Source: Klebsiella ornithinolytica NBRC 105727 = ATCC 31898 (GTDB lineage Bacteria; Pseudomonadota; Gammaproteobacteria; Enterobacterales; Enterobacteriaceae). From it: 64,000 nt of DNA. The notes beneath the pieces were generated by a model. That model was not told the origin of the DNA. It did no database searches and saw nothing but the letters and a program-made list of their open reading frames with translations. The stretch spans positions 124,001 through 188,000 of the forward strand of contig NZ_BCYR01000010.1 of the NCBI RefSeq assembly GCF_001598295.1, read 5' to 3'. This document shows positions 44,166 through 54,686 of this stretch, piece by piece; within the stretch, counting starts at the first letter, position 1; each line of letters begins with the position of its first letter. The position numbers and the translations under genes are program-made.

Positions 44166-44897
44166 TCAGGCCTCGCGCATAATCCACGAGTACTGGAACG
44201 TTTTCTCTGCCGGGAAGTGCGTACGCCGCCGGAACGACCCCAGCGACTGCGGCGTACAGTAGGTACAGCTGCCCAGCCATTCAATATGACTTTCCGGCAC
44301 CCCGGCGCGGCGTAACAGCAGCTGGCCAAAAGCCCGCAGATCGAACCACATTGTGTCGTCACCCGTCGCCCGCGCTTTTTCCGCCGCAGGCTCAGGGCCA
44401 CGGCGGTGCAGAAACAGCCGATCGCGGTGCTGTTTGACCAGCCCGGCCACCGGCGTCGCCAACAGCGCCTGATAAAATGCCGCCGACACTTCATAGCAGC
44501 AGACCTGAATATGCGGCCCGATCGCTACCACGACCTCGTCCGGCGGTATGCCATGTCGGGCAAAGAGATCGAGGCTATTAGCAATAATGCCGGTCGCCGC
44601 ACCGCGCCAGCCCGCATGTACGCTGCAGACAAAGCGCCCGTCGCGGGAAGCCATCAGCATCGGCAGACAATCGGCAGTCACCACTCCCACCTTTTGCCCA
44701 CTTGATGCGGTAAAAACCGCGTCGGCATGCGGGCGGTCGGTAAGCGGCGCCGGCTGCTGAAAATGATGAACCACATTGCCGTGCACCAGCTTCACCGGGG
44801 CCATTTCGCTGTAAGGAAAGGCGGCCGTTTCGTGGACATCGAGAAAGGCGTAGCGAATGCCGGGAATATCGCTAAGTAACCGGGATTGAAAAGACAT
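44166..44897 (-). CDS. Laccase-domain protein, YfiH/PgeF family
   Basis: A 243-residue protein of the polyphenol oxidase (laccase_1) family. The conserved zinc/copper residues are visible: His in VKLVHGNVVHHF, Cys in TADCLPML, His in CSVHAGWRG. The C-terminus has GSCTYCTPQSLGSFRR as in YfiH. Members act as purine nucleoside phosphorylases, peptidoglycan-editing factors or phenol oxidases. It is a paralogue of the normal yfiH gene rather than its usual locus. Gene start at 44897 matches family length; its Shine-Dalgarno is poor. It follows mhpT on the same strand after a possible terminator. Confidence 0.82.
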   Translation of the reverse strand: MSFQSRLLSDIPGIRYAFLDVHETAAFPYSEMAPVKLVHGNVVHHFQQPAPLTDRPHADAVFTASSGQKVGVVTADCLPMLMASRDGRFVCSVHAGWRGAATGIIANSLDLFARHGIPPDEVVVAIGPHIQVCCYEVSAAFYQALLATPVAGLVKQHRDRLFLHRRGPEPAAEKARATGDDTMWFDLRAFGQLLLRRAGVPESHIEWLGSCTYCTPQSLGSFRRRTHFPAEKTFQYSWIMREA

Positions 44898-44965
44898 GGC
44901 GGCAGAGATGATCAATGGGTGATGATTTACCGTATGCCAAAGTCTGCCGTTGCGCAAGGTGGCGC

Positions 44966-44996
44966 GGTGCCGGGTCCTGAAACATAACCCGGCGCC
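44966..44996 (-). terminator. Possible terminator after mhpT
   Basis: GGTGCCGGGT (44966-44975) pairs with ACCCGGCGCC (44987-44996) with one G-U pair and an 11-base loop, just after the mhpT stop. There is no U-tract, so efficiency is uncertain. Confidence 0.5.
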
Positions 44997-45000
44997 GTCA

Positions 45001-46197
45001 TCAGGCTATTGATTGCCGTCTCTGGCGATTCATCAGCCAGAATACCGCCACGCCAGCCAGCAGAATCCCCGGCGCGGCGGCGGCCATTACCCCAACGGTA
45101 CCGGCGCCCAGCGCCAGCATTTTTCCCGCCAGCAGCGGACCGCTCATCGCCCCCAGCCGCCCGACGGCCACCGCCGTCCCCACCCCGGTGGCGCGAATTT
45201 CCGTGCGGTAGAACAGCGGCGCCAGCGCGTACAGTACGCTTTGCCCGCCGGTGGCAAACAGCCCGGCCACAAAACCCGAGAGCAGCATCGCCGGAAAGGA
45301 GGAGGCGCAGCCCAGCGCCAGCAGCGACGCCAGCATACCGCAATAGATCAGCAGCGACATCAGCAGCGGACTCAGTTTATCCAGCAATGCCCCCAGCAGC
45401 AGCGTGCCGCAGGCGGCTCCCAGCTGCAAAACAAACATGACGCCAGCCGCCTGACCGGCGCGAAATCCCTGACCTATCAGCAGCATGGGCAGCCAGTTGA
45501 TCAGCATGTAGACCACCAGCAGCGTAAAGAAATAGCACAGCCACAGCAGCAGCGTGGCGCTGGCGTTTTCCGGCGCCAGCAGCGTCCGTAGCGGCGCACT
45601 CTGCATACCGGCGCGAAAGACGGCGGACTCAGGCAGCCAGCGCAGCAGCATCGGCACCAGCAGCAGCGGCACAACGCCGCCGACCCAAAACACCGTCTGC
45701 CAGGCGGAGGTTTCCCCCCAGAATCCCAGCACCGCTGCCAGCGCGGCGCCCACCGGCACCCCGCAGTACATCAGGCTGACGGCGGTACCGCGAAATCGCG
45801 GACCGGCCGCTTCGGAGGTCAATGCAATAAGATTCGGCAGCGCCGCCCCCAGCCCCACACCGGTCATCAGGCGTGCCAACAGCAGCATCGGAAAGCTCCC
45901 TGCCAGCGCGGTAGCGATGGAAAACAGGCCGAACAGCGTGACCGCAGCGATCAGCAGCCGTTTGCGGCCGTGGCGGTCAGCCAGGATTCCCCCCACCAGC
46001 GCGCCGGGAAGTAACCCGAGAATACCGGCGCTGAAGATCCAGCCCATTTGCATATTATCGAGCGCGAAGGCGTGAGCCATCCCGGCGGCGGCGATCCCGG
46101 CCGCCTGAAGATCCAGCCCTTCCATCAGGGCAACCATAAAACAGAGCCCGATGGTTAACATCAGGCGTGAAGCCGATCCAGAGGTTGTCGTGGTCAT
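45001..46197 (-). CDS. mhpT: 3-(3-hydroxyphenyl)propionate MFS transporter
   Basis: A 398-residue 12-helix major facilitator of the aromatic acid:H+ symporter family. Helix 1 reads RLMLTIGLCFMVALMEGLDLQAAGIAAAGM, close to E. coli MhpT; the A-motif is GGILADRHGRKRLLI between helices 2 and 3. Imports 3-hydroxyphenylpropionate for the pathway encoded upstream. Last gene of the mhpABCDFET order. A 68-base gap separates it from mhpE. Confidence 0.9.
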   Translation of the reverse strand: MTTTTSGSASRLMLTIGLCFMVALMEGLDLQAAGIAAAGMAHAFALDNMQMGWIFSAGILGLLPGALVGGILADRHGRKRLLIAAVTLFGLFSIATALAGSFPMLLLARLMTGVGLGAALPNLIALTSEAAGPRFRGTAVSLMYCGVPVGAALAAVLGFWGETSAWQTVFWVGGVVPLLLVPMLLRWLPESAVFRAGMQSAPLRTLLAPENASATLLLWLCYFFTLLVVYMLINWLPMLLIGQGFRAGQAAGVMFVLQLGAACGTLLLGALLDKLSPLLMSLLIYCGMLASLLALGCASSFPAMLLSGFVAGLFATGGQSVLYALAPLFYRTEIRATGVGTAVAVGRLGAMSGPLLAGKMLALGAGTVGVMAAAAPGILLAGVAVFWLMNRQRRQSIA

Positions 46198-46265
46198 AGG
46201 GTACCTGTGCGATAGCGAAAACGGTGCAGGTGAAGGACGGCTGATTCGTTGCCAGCCGCCGGTTT

Positions 46266-47282
46266 TTATTTCGCGCGGTTGAGCAGGTCCAGCGCCACAT
46301 CGACGATCATATCTTCTTGGCCGCCCACCATCCGTCGCTTGCCCAGCTCGACGAGAATATCGACCGCGTTCAGACCGTAGCGCGCGGCCGCCACTTCGCT
46401 GTGGCGCAGAAAGCTGGAGTAAACCCCGGCATAGCCCAGCGCCAGGGTTTCGCGATCGACGCGTACCGGACGATCCTGTAGCGGCCGCACCCGTTCATCG
46501 GCCGCGTTCATCAGCGCATACAGATCGGTGCCGTGGTTCCAGCCAAGTTTGTCCGCCGCAGCAATAAAGACCTCCAGCGGCGCATTCCCCGCCCCGGCCC
46601 CCATGCCGGCAAGGCTGGCATCGATGCGGTCGCAGCCCTCTTCCACCGCGGCGATGGAGTTGGCGACGCCGAGGCTCAGGTTATGGTGCGCATGCATCCC
46701 GGTGGCGGTTTCCGGCTTGAGCACCGCCCTAAGGGCGCGGAAACGATCGCGAATATCGTGCATATTCATCGCCCCGCCGGAATCGACCACGTAAATGCAG
46801 GTCGCGCCGTAGGATTCCATCTTAAGCGCCTGCTGGGCCAGCTGTTCCGGGCTGATCATATGGCTCATCATCAGGAAGCCAACGGTGTCCATCCCCAGCT
46901 CGCGGGCAAAGGCGATATGCTGGGCGGAAACATCCGCTTCCGTGCAATGGGTTGCCACACGCACCACCCGCGCCCCGGCCTGATAGGCATTTTTCAGGTC
47001 GTGCAGAGTTCCGATACCAGGGAGCAGTAAAGTGGCGATTTTCGCCCGGCTGACCGACTCCGCCGCCGCTTCAATCCACTGCAGATCGCTGTAGGCGCCG
47101 AAGCCGTAATTGAAGCTCGAACCTTGCAGGCCGTCGCCGTGGGCCACCTCAATAGAATCCACTCCTGCGCTATCCAGCGCCTGGGCAATCTGGCGCACAT
47201 TGTCGAGCGAGTATTGATGGCGAATCGCGTGCATCCCGTCGCGCAGGGTCACGTCTGAGATATAGATTTTTTTGCCGTTCAT
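46266..47282 (-). CDS. mhpE: 4-hydroxy-2-oxovalerate aldolase
   Basis: A 338-residue DRE-TIM metallolyase that cleaves 4-hydroxy-2-oxopentanoate to pyruvate and acetaldehyde. The [12 protein letters not shown] motif near residues 11-24 is the metal/catalytic signature, and [15 protein letters not shown] holds the two metal-binding His. E. coli MhpE has 337 residues. It overlaps mhpF by 4 bases; the two enzymes form a channelling complex in which acetaldehyde passes to MhpF. Confidence 0.94.
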   Translation of the reverse strand: MNGKKIYISDVTLRDGMHAIRHQYSLDNVRQIAQALDSAGVDSIEVAHGDGLQGSSFNYGFGAYSDLQWIEAAAESVSRAKIATLLLPGIGTLHDLKNAYQAGARVVRVATHCTEADVSAQHIAFARELGMDTVGFLMMSHMISPEQLAQQALKMESYGATCIYVVDSGGAMNMHDIRDRFRALRAVLKPETATGMHAHHNLSLGVANSIAAVEEGCDRIDASLAGMGAGAGNAPLEVFIAAADKLGWNHGTDLYALMNAADERVRPLQDRPVRVDRETLALGYAGVYSSFLRHSEVAAARYGLNAVDILVELGKRRMVGGQEDMIVDVALDLLNRAK

Positions 47283-48229
47283 GCTGCTTCTCCCGCCGCG
47301 TCGTTCATTGACTGGGCCATTTTTTCCGCCGTCGCCAGCGCAGCCGAGGTCATAATATCGAGGTTACCCGCGTAGGCAGGCAGATAGTGCGCCGCCCCTT
47401 CAACCTCGAGGTAAACCGCCGTTTTCAGACCGGAGAAGCGGCCAATGCCCGGCAGGTTGACCGGCTTATCTTCGGGAATCACCTCAAACTGCACCTGCTG
47501 TTTCAGGCGATATCCCGGGACATAGGCCTGCACCGCGGCCGCCATCTCCGCAATCGACGCGGCAATTTCCTGCTGCGACGCCGCTTCGCTCAGGAGATAT
47601 ACAGTATCGCGCATCATCAGCGGCGGCTCCGCCGGGTTCAGTACGATAATCGCTTTACCTTTTGCCGCGCCGCCGACTTTCTCTATAGCCTGCGAGGTGG
47701 TTTCAGTGAATTCGTCGATGTTAGCGCGTGTTCCCGGACCGGCAGATTTACTGGCAATCGAGGCGACGATTTCCGCATAGTGCACTTTGGCCACCCGCGA
47801 TACCGCCGCCACCATCGGGATAGTCGCCTGGCCGCCGCAGGTCACCATATTGACATTACCCTCGGCAAGATTGGCCTCAAGATTGACCACCGGCACGCAG
47901 TACGGGCCGATGGCCGCCGGCGTCAGGTCGATCATGCGGATCTCCGGTTTGGCTTCCCGCAACGCGGCGTCGTTTTTCACGTGCGCCCCGGCGCTGGTGG
48001 CGTCAAATACAATATCGATATCGGCAAACTCCGCCATCTGCATCAGGCCGCCGACGCCCTCATGAGTGGTGGCGACGCCCATGCGCCGGGCGCGGGCCAG
48101 ACCGTCGGATTCAGGGTCGATACCGACCATCACCGCCATCTCCAGATGTTGGCCGTGGCGCAGAATTTTGATCATTAAATCGGTGCCGATATTACCGGAG
48201 CCGATAATGGCGACTTTGCGTTTACTCAT
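47279..48229 (-). CDS. mhpF: Acetaldehyde dehydrogenase (acylating)
   Basis: A 316-residue enzyme, the same length as E. coli MhpF, that converts acetaldehyde, CoA and NAD+ to acetyl-CoA. The Rossmann motif [14 protein letters not shown] opens the protein and the catalytic Cys is in [14 protein letters not shown] use the ATG at 48229 (second in-frame candidate), giving the family length; the earlier ATG lies inside mhpD. It overlaps mhpD by 8 bases. Confidence 0.94.
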   Translation of the reverse strand: MSKRKVAIIGSGNIGTDLMIKILRHGQHLEMAVMVGIDPESDGLARARRMGVATTHEGVGGLMQMAEFADIDIVFDATSAGAHVKNDAALREAKPEIRMIDLTPAAIGPYCVPVVNLEANLAEGNVNMVTCGGQATIPMVAAVSRVAKVHYAEIVASIASKSAGPGTRANIDEFTETTSQAIEKVGGAAKGKAIIVLNPAEPPLMMRDTVYLLSEAASQQEIAASIAEMAAAVQAYVPGYRLKQQVQFEVIPEDKPVNLPGIGRFSGLKTAVYLEVEGAAHYLPAYAGNLDIMTSAALATAEKMAQSMNDAAGEAA

Positions 48230-49028
48230 CACTGCTTCCCTCTTCGGCGGCAAACGTTGCCGCTACTGAACCTAAACCATCAATGTGGGCGGCAAAGCGA
48301 TCGCCGGCGTTAATCGCCACCATCGGGCCTAACGCCCCGGTCAGCACAATATCGCCCGCCCGCAGCGGCTCGCCGAGGCTGGCCATTTTGCGCGCCAGCC
48401 ACACCGCCGCATTGAGCGGATGGCCAAGACATTCGCTGCCGTGCCCGCTGGACACCTCTTCTTCGTTACGGGTCATACGCATAGCGCAATTTTTCAGATC
48501 CAGTCCGGCCGGACGCCGCGCCGGACTGCCCAGGACATAAACGCCGCAGGAGGCGTTATCGGCGACCGTATCGACAAAACCAATCGACCAGTCGCGGATA
48601 CGGCTGCCGACCACTTCCAGCGCGGGCAACACCCAGTCGATAGCGGCGTACAGCTCATCAAAGGTGGTATCGGCATGCGGCAGGTCGTGTTTAAGCACCA
48701 GGGCGATTTCGGCTTCCACTTTCGGCTGCAGCACCCGGGAGAACGGCACAGCGGCGTTATCGCCGTAGCACATGTCGGCAAACAGGGTGCCGAAGTCCGG
48801 CTGGTCAACGCCCAGCTGCTGCTGCACTTTAGGATGGGTCAGCCCCACCTTGCGCCCCACCACCCGCCGTCCGTTCGCCACGTGGTGCTGGACGTTAATC
48901 CGCTGGATGGCGTAGGCTGCCTCCGCATTATCGGTGCCGAGGAGATCGCGCAGCGGTTCAATGGCCCGCCCCTGGACTTCGGCATCGCGCAGTCGTTGCG
49001 CCAGCTGTTCGAGAGATAGCGTTGTCAT
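48222..49028 (-). CDS. mhpD: 2-keto-4-pentenoate hydratase
   Basis: A 268-residue enzyme (E. coli 269) that adds water to 2-hydroxypenta-2,4-dienoate to give 4-hydroxy-2-oxopentanoate. Family blocks: [19 protein letters not shown] and [13 protein letters not shown] (metal-binding Glu pair), [12 protein letters not shown]. Start set at the ATG with AAGGAG 5 bases upstream; a GTG one codon earlier is a weaker option. Lies 9 bases after mhpC. Confidence 0.93.
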   Translation of the reverse strand: MTTLSLEQLAQRLRDAEVQGRAIEPLRDLLGTDNAEAAYAIQRINVQHHVANGRRVVGRKVGLTHPKVQQQLGVDQPDFGTLFADMCYGDNAAVPFSRVLQPKVEAEIALVLKHDLPHADTTFDELYAAIDWVLPALEVVGSRIRDWSIGFVDTVADNASCGVYVLGSPARRPAGLDLKNCAMRMTRNEEEVSSGHGSECLGHPLNAAVWLARKMASLGEPLRAGDIVLTGALGPMVAINAGDRFAAHIDGLGSVAATFAAEEGSSDE

Positions 49029-49037
49029 CACGGCTCC

Positions 49038-49904
49038 TTATTTGCGCGCCAGAAAATCCAGCACCAGCTGGTTGAAATTGTCGGCATGTTCCCACTGCGC
49101 CCAATGGCCGCAGTCACGATAGATATGCAGTTCAGAACCGTTAATTCCGGCCAGCAGGCGCAGGCCGGCGTCCATCGGGACAAAGCGGTCGTTGCGCCCC
49201 CAGACGATCAGGGTTTGGGCGCGGATTTCGCCGAGACGCGGGCTAAAATCCGGGAACTGCTTCGGGTTGGCTTCCAGACTTTTGACGAAATTATCCAGAT
49301 GTTCCCGGCGCGACAGCATATTGTTGAGACGCGCGTCGAACAGGGCGTCGGTCAGATCGCGAGTATCGAAAACAAAGATGTTCATCATCTTTTTCAGGTT
49401 TTCGATGGTCGGTTCGCGATACAGGCCGTTCAGTAGCTTGATGCCTTCCGTCGGCATTGGCGTAAACAGACTCATGCCGCCGGTTCCGCCGCCCATCAGC
49501 ACCAGCTTGCCCACCCGTTCCGGCCAGCTCAGGGTGAAGGCCACCGCACTGTGACCGCCCATGGAGTTGCCCAGCAGATGCACCTGGCTGATATCCAGCC
49601 GATCAATGACGCTTTTCAATACTCGGGCGTTCAGGTCGGAACGCGAGCCGCGATTGACAATCGAGTCGCTCTTCCCCCAGCCGGGGCAGTCCAGCAGAAT
49701 CACCCGATAGCCCGCCTCAACCAGCGGATCGATATTGCGGCTAAAGTTGGCCCAGCCGGTGGCGCCGGGGCCGGAGCCGTGCAACAGGACCACGGTTTCA
49801 TCTCCCTGGCCGCAGTCGTTAAAATGAATGCGTAGTGTTTCTCCGCCTTCTTCCACGTTGAGGAAACGGCTGGTGGCGGCTTCGGTTTGCGGTTGGTAGC
49901 TCAT
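49038..49904 (-). CDS. mhpC: 2-hydroxy-6-oxonona-2,4-diene-1,9-dioate hydrolase
   Basis: A 288-residue alpha/beta hydrolase that splits the meta-cleavage product to succinate and 2-hydroxypenta-2,4-dienoate. The nucleophile Ser is in LGNSMGGHS, the acid in [10 protein letters not shown], and the His in [10 protein letters not shown]; oxyanion region [10 protein letters not shown]. The sequence is nearly the same as E. coli MhpC. Two ATGs lie in tandem (49907, 49904); the second has better spacing from GGGAG and gives the E. coli length. Confidence 0.95.
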   Translation of the reverse strand: MSYQPQTEAATSRFLNVEEGGETLRIHFNDCGQGDETVVLLHGSGPGATGWANFSRNIDPLVEAGYRVILLDCPGWGKSDSIVNRGSRSDLNARVLKSVIDRLDISQVHLLGNSMGGHSAVAFTLSWPERVGKLVLMGGGTGGMSLFTPMPTEGIKLLNGLYREPTIENLKKMMNIFVFDTRDLTDALFDARLNNMLSRREHLDNFVKSLEANPKQFPDFSPRLGEIRAQTLIVWGRNDRFVPMDAGLRLLAGINGSELHIYRDCGHWAQWEHADNFNQLVLDFLARK

Positions 49905-49921
49905 CATATTCTCCCGTTAAT

Positions 49922-50866
49922 TCAGTTCTGCGCGGTGGCGCTCAGCGAGCCAAATCCGGCTATCCACTCGGGGATGGGTCGGTAATAGCGGCCTTCGCAG
50001 CGCCAGCTGCCAAATGCGGATAGCGCGGCAAAGGCGGCCACCCAGGTTTTAATTTCGTGCGTCGATTTGCCGGCCATTGCCGACAGCTCTTCGTTACTGA
50101 CGGCATCCAGCTCCATCAGCCGTCCCTGCTCCAGCAGGCTCATAAAACGGTTGTCCCAGACGGGGTTGAGCGGATAGAGCGAGTTCTGGTCTTCGATAAA
50201 CTGTTTCGCCGCGCTGATGACCCGCTGCTGGCGCAGTTCCCGCTCGACCGGCGGCAACTGTTTGCCGCTGCCCAGCAGCCGATCGCGCATATGGGCATCG
50301 GCCTTCGCCAGCTCCGGCACCGGAGGCTGATGCGACAGCCCGCCGGAGCCGAGGATTAATACTCGTTTGTTGAGGGTGGTCAGGAAGCGGCCGACGGCTT
50401 CGCCCAGCATGCGGGTGCGCTGAAAGCCCGGCAGCGGCGATGCGACACCGTTGATAAACACCGGCAGAACCGGCAGCGTATCCAGCCCGCCGAGCAGGAA
50501 CTCCAGCGGTTGCGCAAAGCCGTGATCCACCTGCATGCAGTAAGAGACCGCCAGATCGATCCCCTCCTTCATCACCGCGTGGGCGCAGGCTTCCGCCAAC
50601 GCCGTCGGCACCGGCAGGACGCCGCTGGCGCTGCTGAAATCACCGATAGAAGTCGCGCCGATGCCTAAACAGAACGGCGGCATCACATCGTAGAAAAAAC
50701 CGTTGTAATGATCGGGGGCAAACAGCACCACCAGCTCCGGGGCGAAGGCGGCAATCCGCGCCCGGGCGTCGGCAATGGTGCCGTTAACCTCGTCCAGCAC
50801 CGCCTGTGCCGGGTCAACATAGCCCACCAGCGGCGTATGCGAGAGACAATGAAGATACGCGTTCAT
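49922..50866 (-). CDS. mhpB: 2,3-dihydroxyphenylpropionate 1,2-dioxygenase
   Basis: A 314-residue class III extradiol ring-cleaving dioxygenase (LigB superfamily), identical in length to E. coli MhpB. Blocks: [14 protein letters not shown] (first His ligand), [21 protein letters not shown] (second His), and [14 protein letters not shown]. Opens the ring of 2,3-dihydroxyphenylpropionate with Fe(II) and O2. It begins 1 base after the mhpA stop, so translation is coupled. Confidence 0.95.
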   Translation of the reverse strand: MNAYLHCLSHTPLVGYVDPAQAVLDEVNGTIADARARIAAFAPELVVLFAPDHYNGFFYDVMPPFCLGIGATSIGDFSSASGVLPVPTALAEACAHAVMKEGIDLAVSYCMQVDHGFAQPLEFLLGGLDTLPVLPVFINGVASPLPGFQRTRMLGEAVGRFLTTLNKRVLILGSGGLSHQPPVPELAKADAHMRDRLLGSGKQLPPVERELRQQRVISAAKQFIEDQNSLYPLNPVWDNRFMSLLEQGRLMELDAVSNEELSAMAGKSTHEIKTWVAAFAALSAFGSWRCEGRYYRPIPEWIAGFGSLSATAQN

Positions 50867-50867
50867 A

Positions 50868-52532
50868 TCAAGCCACCTGTTCAATCGTTGTTGTGGTCTG
50901 CACGGAGGCCAGCTGCATCTTGCTCGCCAGCGCGTCAAGCTTTTGACCCAGGGTTTGCGGGATTGCCACAGCGGCGACGAAGCGGTCCGGACGCACTACG
51001 GCAATCGCGGTATCGTGCTGCGCAAACCAGCTTTTCAGACGGTTTTGCGTATCGCCGACGCGGATAACGCCCGCAAAATTGTCCTGCTGGCGATGAATCT
51101 GTACCTCCGGCACGACCTGGATAAATCGCACGCCGACGGCGCGCCACTGGGCTATCTGCCCGGCATTCAGCCCCCATTGTGGGTTGCAGCCCCAGGCGAG
51201 AATGGCGACATTCGCGCCAATGACCTCATCAAGCAGCGTGACCGTACCGCTCTCCAGGGTGACTTTGGGCTGAATAAACATTTTCCCCACCGGCGAGTTT
51301 TTGCTTTCCCCCTCCAGCAGCAGGGCGCCGGCACGGTATTGCGGCATCGGCTTGAAACGCATCTCGAGGAAGTAGCGTTTGACCGGCGGCAGATAGTTGA
51401 GCAGCCACGAAATTCCGTCGCGCACCGCGCCATGCCAGCGTTTCGCCGGCGCCAGCACATTGCCGGCGGTGACCGAGAGATCGATCATCGCTTTAGCATG
51501 ATCGCGCCGTTCCTGCTGGTAGCTGTCCAGCAGCGCCTCACCGGCTTTGCCGTTCACCACCAGCGCCAGTTTCCAGGCAAGGTTAAATGCATCGCGCATG
51601 CCGCTGTTGTACCCCTGCCCCTGCCAGACCGGCATGATGTGGGCGGCATCGCCCGCCAGCAGCACGCGATCGACGCGAAAGCGTTCGGCGATACGCGCGT
51701 TATGGGTATAGACGCGCTGGCGAATCAGCTCGACGTTGTCCGGATCCGGCAGCACCTTGCTCAATAGCTGGCGCATCTTGTGCGGCTCGCTGAGCTGGGC
51801 TTCGGTTTCGCCGGGCATCACCATAAATTCAAAACGCCTTACGCCGTGCGGCAACGCGGCGGAGACGTACGGACGCACCGGGTCGCAGCACAGATAGACG
51901 TGCGGCGTCGCCAGCGGATCATTGGCGATATCGATAACAATCCATTGATTCGGCGCGGTTTTACCTTCGAAGGGAATATTCAGCGTACGGCGAATAAAGC
52001 TGGCTCCGCCGTCGCAGGCGACCAGCCAGTCGGCCTGTAACGTTTCGCGTTCGCCCGCCGGTCCCTTCAGATGCAAGGTCACCGCATCCGAAGACTGGCT
52101 AAAGGCTTCAACTTCGCGAGAAAACAGGCAGCGCACATGGGGAAAACGCTGCAATCCTTCATACATGACGGCATCCACCTGCGGCTGAATAAACGCGTTA
52201 CGCCGCGGCCAGCCAAACTCATCGGTCATCGGCTGGATATCGGCGAAACAGCGCCCTTTCGGCGTCAGAAAACGCATCGCGTGCCACGGCGTGGTATGCG
52301 GGAGAACATGGTCCACCAGCCCGATGCCCTGCATCGCGCGCAGCGATTCATCGTCGATGCCGATAGCCCGCGGGTAATCAATCAGCGCCTCGAGTTTTTC
52401 GACAACCAGTACGCTGACGCCCATCTGACCAAGGTAGTTGGCCATCATCAGGCCGACCGGGCCCGCGCCGGCGATCGCGACCTGGGCGGTATGCTGTACA
52501 GCGGGTTGAATATCCGGATTCGATGTTGTCAT
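50868..52532 (-). CDS. mhpA: 3-(3-hydroxyphenyl)propionate hydroxylase
   Basis: A 554-residue FAD monooxygenase, the E. coli length, that hydroxylates 3-(3-hydroxyphenyl)propionate to the 2,3-dihydroxy compound with NADH. FAD motifs: [14 protein letters not shown] (about 22-35), a DG-type motif [13 protein letters not shown] (about 168-180), and [19 protein letters not shown] (about 285-303). First gene of the leftward mhp operon; promoter and MhpR site lie just upstream. Confidence 0.95.
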   Translation of the reverse strand: MTTSNPDIQPAVQHTAQVAIAGAGPVGLMMANYLGQMGVSVLVVEKLEALIDYPRAIGIDDESLRAMQGIGLVDHVLPHTTPWHAMRFLTPKGRCFADIQPMTDEFGWPRRNAFIQPQVDAVMYEGLQRFPHVRCLFSREVEAFSQSSDAVTLHLKGPAGERETLQADWLVACDGGASFIRRTLNIPFEGKTAPNQWIVIDIANDPLATPHVYLCCDPVRPYVSAALPHGVRRFEFMVMPGETEAQLSEPHKMRQLLSKVLPDPDNVELIRQRVYTHNARIAERFRVDRVLLAGDAAHIMPVWQGQGYNSGMRDAFNLAWKLALVVNGKAGEALLDSYQQERRDHAKAMIDLSVTAGNVLAPAKRWHGAVRDGISWLLNYLPPVKRYFLEMRFKPMPQYRAGALLLEGESKNSPVGKMFIQPKVTLESGTVTLLDEVIGANVAILAWGCNPQWGLNAGQIAQWRAVGVRFIQVVPEVQIHRQQDNFAGVIRVGDTQNRLKSWFAQHDTAIAVVRPDRFVAAVAIPQTLGQKLDALASKMQLASVQTTTTIEQVA

Positions 52533-52626
52533 TTCAGAACCTCACGACTCAGACACCGTGCCTGCGTCGCAAACTGACGCCCGGCACTTTGTTAAATAGA
52601 TGTAAATACATTTTTATAGTGAGGTC

Positions 52627-52654
52627 AGTATAGGGTCGGCCGGATGCGCTACAA
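52627..52654 (-). promoter_or_regulatory. Predicted mhpA promoter
   Basis: On the minus strand TATACT (52627-52632) is a good -10 and TTGTAG (52649-52654) a partial -35, spaced 16 bases. With a start near 52620, the MhpR site is centred at about -59, matching the -58 position known in E. coli. Confidence 0.65.
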
Positions 52655-52670
52655 TCAAAACATCACCGGA

Positions 52671-52687
52671 TGTGCACCAGGTGCACA
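52671..52687. promoter_or_regulatory. MhpR operator
   Basis: TGTGCACCAGGTGCACA differs by one base from the reverse complement of the 17-bp E. coli MhpR operator GGTGCACCTGGTGCACA. It contains two GGTGCAC/GTGCACC half-sites. It lies between divergent mhpA and mhpR. MhpR with phenylpropionates activates the mhp operon. Confidence 0.92.
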
Positions 52688-52719
52688 TCATTGTTTATCT
52701 GGATATTAATTGAGGAAAT

Positions 52720-53526
52720 ATGCGCGAAAGCAGGCAGGCAGATTACAAAACGGTCCGCGGATTGAGTCGGGGATTATTGTTACTTAATTTGTTAAATAAA
52801 TTCGATGGCGGGGCCACGGTCGGCACGCTGGCTGAGTTTAGCGGCCTGCATCGCACCACCGTCAGACGACTGCTGGAGACCTTGCAGGAGGAGGGTTACG
52901 TTCGCCGCAGTCAATCCGATGACAGCTTTCGTTTAACCCTCAAAATCCGTCAGCTGAGTGAAGGATTTCGTGACGAACATTGGATTTCTGCCCTCGCCAC
53001 CCCGCTACTGGGGGAGCTGTTGCGCGAAGTGCTGTGGCCGACGGATATCTCCACCCTGGATGTTGACGCCATGGTGGTCCGTGAAACCACGCACCGCTTC
53101 AGCCGCCTGTCGTTTCATCGCGCGATGGTCGGCCGTCGGCTCCCGCTGCTGCTGACCGCCTCGGGGCTCACCTGGCTGGCCTTCGCCCCAGATCATGAGC
53201 GCCAGGCGATGATCGAGATCCTCGCGGCGCGCCCGGAAGAGGAGTATCAGCTGGCGCGAGAGCCGGAAAAGCTGGCGGCAATACTTGAGCGCACACGACG
53301 TCAGGGCTACGGCGAAAACTTTCGCGGCTGGCAGCAGGAGGAGAAAATCGCCTCCATCGCCGTACCGATCCGCTGCCAGCAGCGGGTTATCGGCTGCCTG
53401 AACCTGGTTTATATGGCGAAGGCGATGAGTCTTGAGCAAGCGGCGCAGAAATATCTGGCACCGTTGCAAAAAGTCGCCGCGCAGATCGAGTCGCGAATGA
53501 CCGAAGAAGCGGTTTTTTACGAGTAA
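52720..53526 (+). CDS. mhpR: IclR-family activator of the mhp operon
   Basis: A 268-residue IclR regulator (E. coli MhpR about 277). N-terminal winged HTH at about residues 14-75 (TVGTLAEFSGLHRTTVRRLLETL) and a GAF-like effector domain from about 90 to 255. It activates mhpABCDFET with 3-(3-hydroxyphenyl)propionate. Divergent from mhpA, sharing 187 bases. Shine-Dalgarno GAGGAA lies directly upstream. Confidence 0.93.
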   Translation: MRESRQADYKTVRGLSRGLLLLNLLNKFDGGATVGTLAEFSGLHRTTVRRLLETLQEEGYVRRSQSDDSFRLTLKIRQLSEGFRDEHWISALATPLLGELLREVLWPTDISTLDVDAMVVRETTHRFSRLSFHRAMVGRRLPLLLTASGLTWLAFAPDHERQAMIEILAARPEEEYQLAREPEKLAAILERTRRQGYGENFRGWQQEEKIASIAVPIRCQQRVIGCLNLVYMAKAMSLEQAAQKYLAPLQKVAAQIESRMTEEAVFYE

Positions 53527-53573
53527 ACTTGTCCTGAATGGGTAGACCGGCCGGTAAGAATTGCTTCCGCTAA

Positions 53574-53597
53574 CGCTATATATTTTAATATACGACG
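53574..53597 (+). promoter_or_regulatory. Putative ModE box upstream of the Fec-type transporter
   Basis: CGCTATATA (53574-53582), a 6-base spacer, then TATACGACG (53589-53597) resembles the ModE operator pattern of CGnTATATA half-sites in inverted orientation. The left half fits well; the right half has extra divergence. It lies 28-51 bases before the binding-protein start, suited to repression by ModE-molybdate. Confidence 0.5.
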
Positions 53598-53624
53598 ATT
53601 CTTCTCACCTAACCGAGTCCACTC

Positions 53625-54686
53625 ATGTCAAAACGACCCCGTTTGTTACCGGGGCTGACGCTGGTCAGCGCCTGCCTGTTTGCCGGTCATGCTTTTGCCG
53701 ACCGTACCGTCACCGACCAGCTTGGCCGCGAGGTGACGCTTCCTGACCACATTACCCGCGCCGTCGTTCTCCAGCATCAAACCCTAAACCTGCTGGTGCA
53801 GCTTAATGCCAATGACGAGATTGTTGGCGTGATGAGCAGCTGGAAAAAGCAGCTTGGCCCTGCTTTCGCCCGCTTTATGCCGGGGATTGAACAACTGCCA
53901 ACGCCGGGAGATTTAACCCAGGTCAATATCGAGAGCCTGCTGGCGCTGCATCCGCAGGTGGTGTTTGTCGCCAACTATGCGCCGCAGGCGATGATTCAAC
54001 AGATTCAGAACGCCGGGATCCCGGTGGTGGCTATTTCGTTACGCCAGGATGCCGCGGGTGAAAAAAACAAAATGAACCCGTCGATGGCCGATGAAGAGCA
54101 GGCCTATAACGAAGGGTTAAAGCAGGGTATTCGCCTGATTGGTGCGGTGGTCGATCGCAAAGATCAGGCGGAAACGCTCATTCGCACCGCCTTCGCCGCG
54201 CGCAAAGAGGCCAACGCGCCGGTCGCCGATATCCCCGACAATCAGCGGGTGCGCGTCTATATGGCCAATCCAGACCTCAATACCTACGGCTCCGGCAAAT
54301 ACACCGGCCTGATGATGAAACATGCCGGCGCGCTGAACGTCGCGGCGGCCACGGTCAAGGGCGCGCGTCAGGTTTCACTGGAGCAGGTTTTACAGTGGAA
54401 TCCGCAGGTGATCTTTGTCCAGGACCGCTATCCGCAGGTGGTCAAACAGATCGAATCCGACCCGCAGTGGCAAGGGATTGACGCGGTAAAAAATCACCGC
54501 GTCTGGCTGATGCCAGAGTATGCCAAAGCCTGGGGTTACCCGATGCCGGAAGCGCTGGCCCTCGGCGAGCTGTGGATGGCCAAAAAGCTTTATCCTTCCC
54601 GCTATAACGGCGTGGATGTTGATAGCAAAGCGCAGGAGTACTACCAGCGGTTTTATCGCGTGAAGTGGACGCCGGATGCTCAGTAA
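53625..54686 (+). CDS. Class III periplasmic binding protein (Fec/BtuF/MolA type)
   Basis: A 353-residue secreted binding protein. Signal peptide MSKRPRLLPGLTLVSACLFA ends near HAFA (residue 25). The mature protein begins DRTVTDQLGREVTLPDHITR, the class III N-lobe hallmark; MVFVANYAPQ-like strands follow. A long insertion around 145-170 (RQDAAGEKNKMNPSMADEEQA) resembles binding proteins of MolA-type molybdate and of iron/haem transporters. It begins a rightward operon with a permease (overlap 11 bases) and ATPase. Substrate is not fixed by sequence; a ModE-like box upstream favours molybdate or tungstate. Confidence 0.84.
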   Translation: MSKRPRLLPGLTLVSACLFAGHAFADRTVTDQLGREVTLPDHITRAVVLQHQTLNLLVQLNANDEIVGVMSSWKKQLGPAFARFMPGIEQLPTPGDLTQVNIESLLALHPQVVFVANYAPQAMIQQIQNAGIPVVAISLRQDAAGEKNKMNPSMADEEQAYNEGLKQGIRLIGAVVDRKDQAETLIRTAFAARKEANAPVADIPDNQRVRVYMANPDLNTYGSGKYTGLMMKHAGALNVAAATVKGARQVSLEQVLQWNPQVIFVQDRYPQVVKQIESDPQWQGIDAVKNHRVWLMPEYAKAWGYPMPEALALGELWMAKKLYPSRYNGVDVDSKAQEYYQRFYRVKWTPDAQ

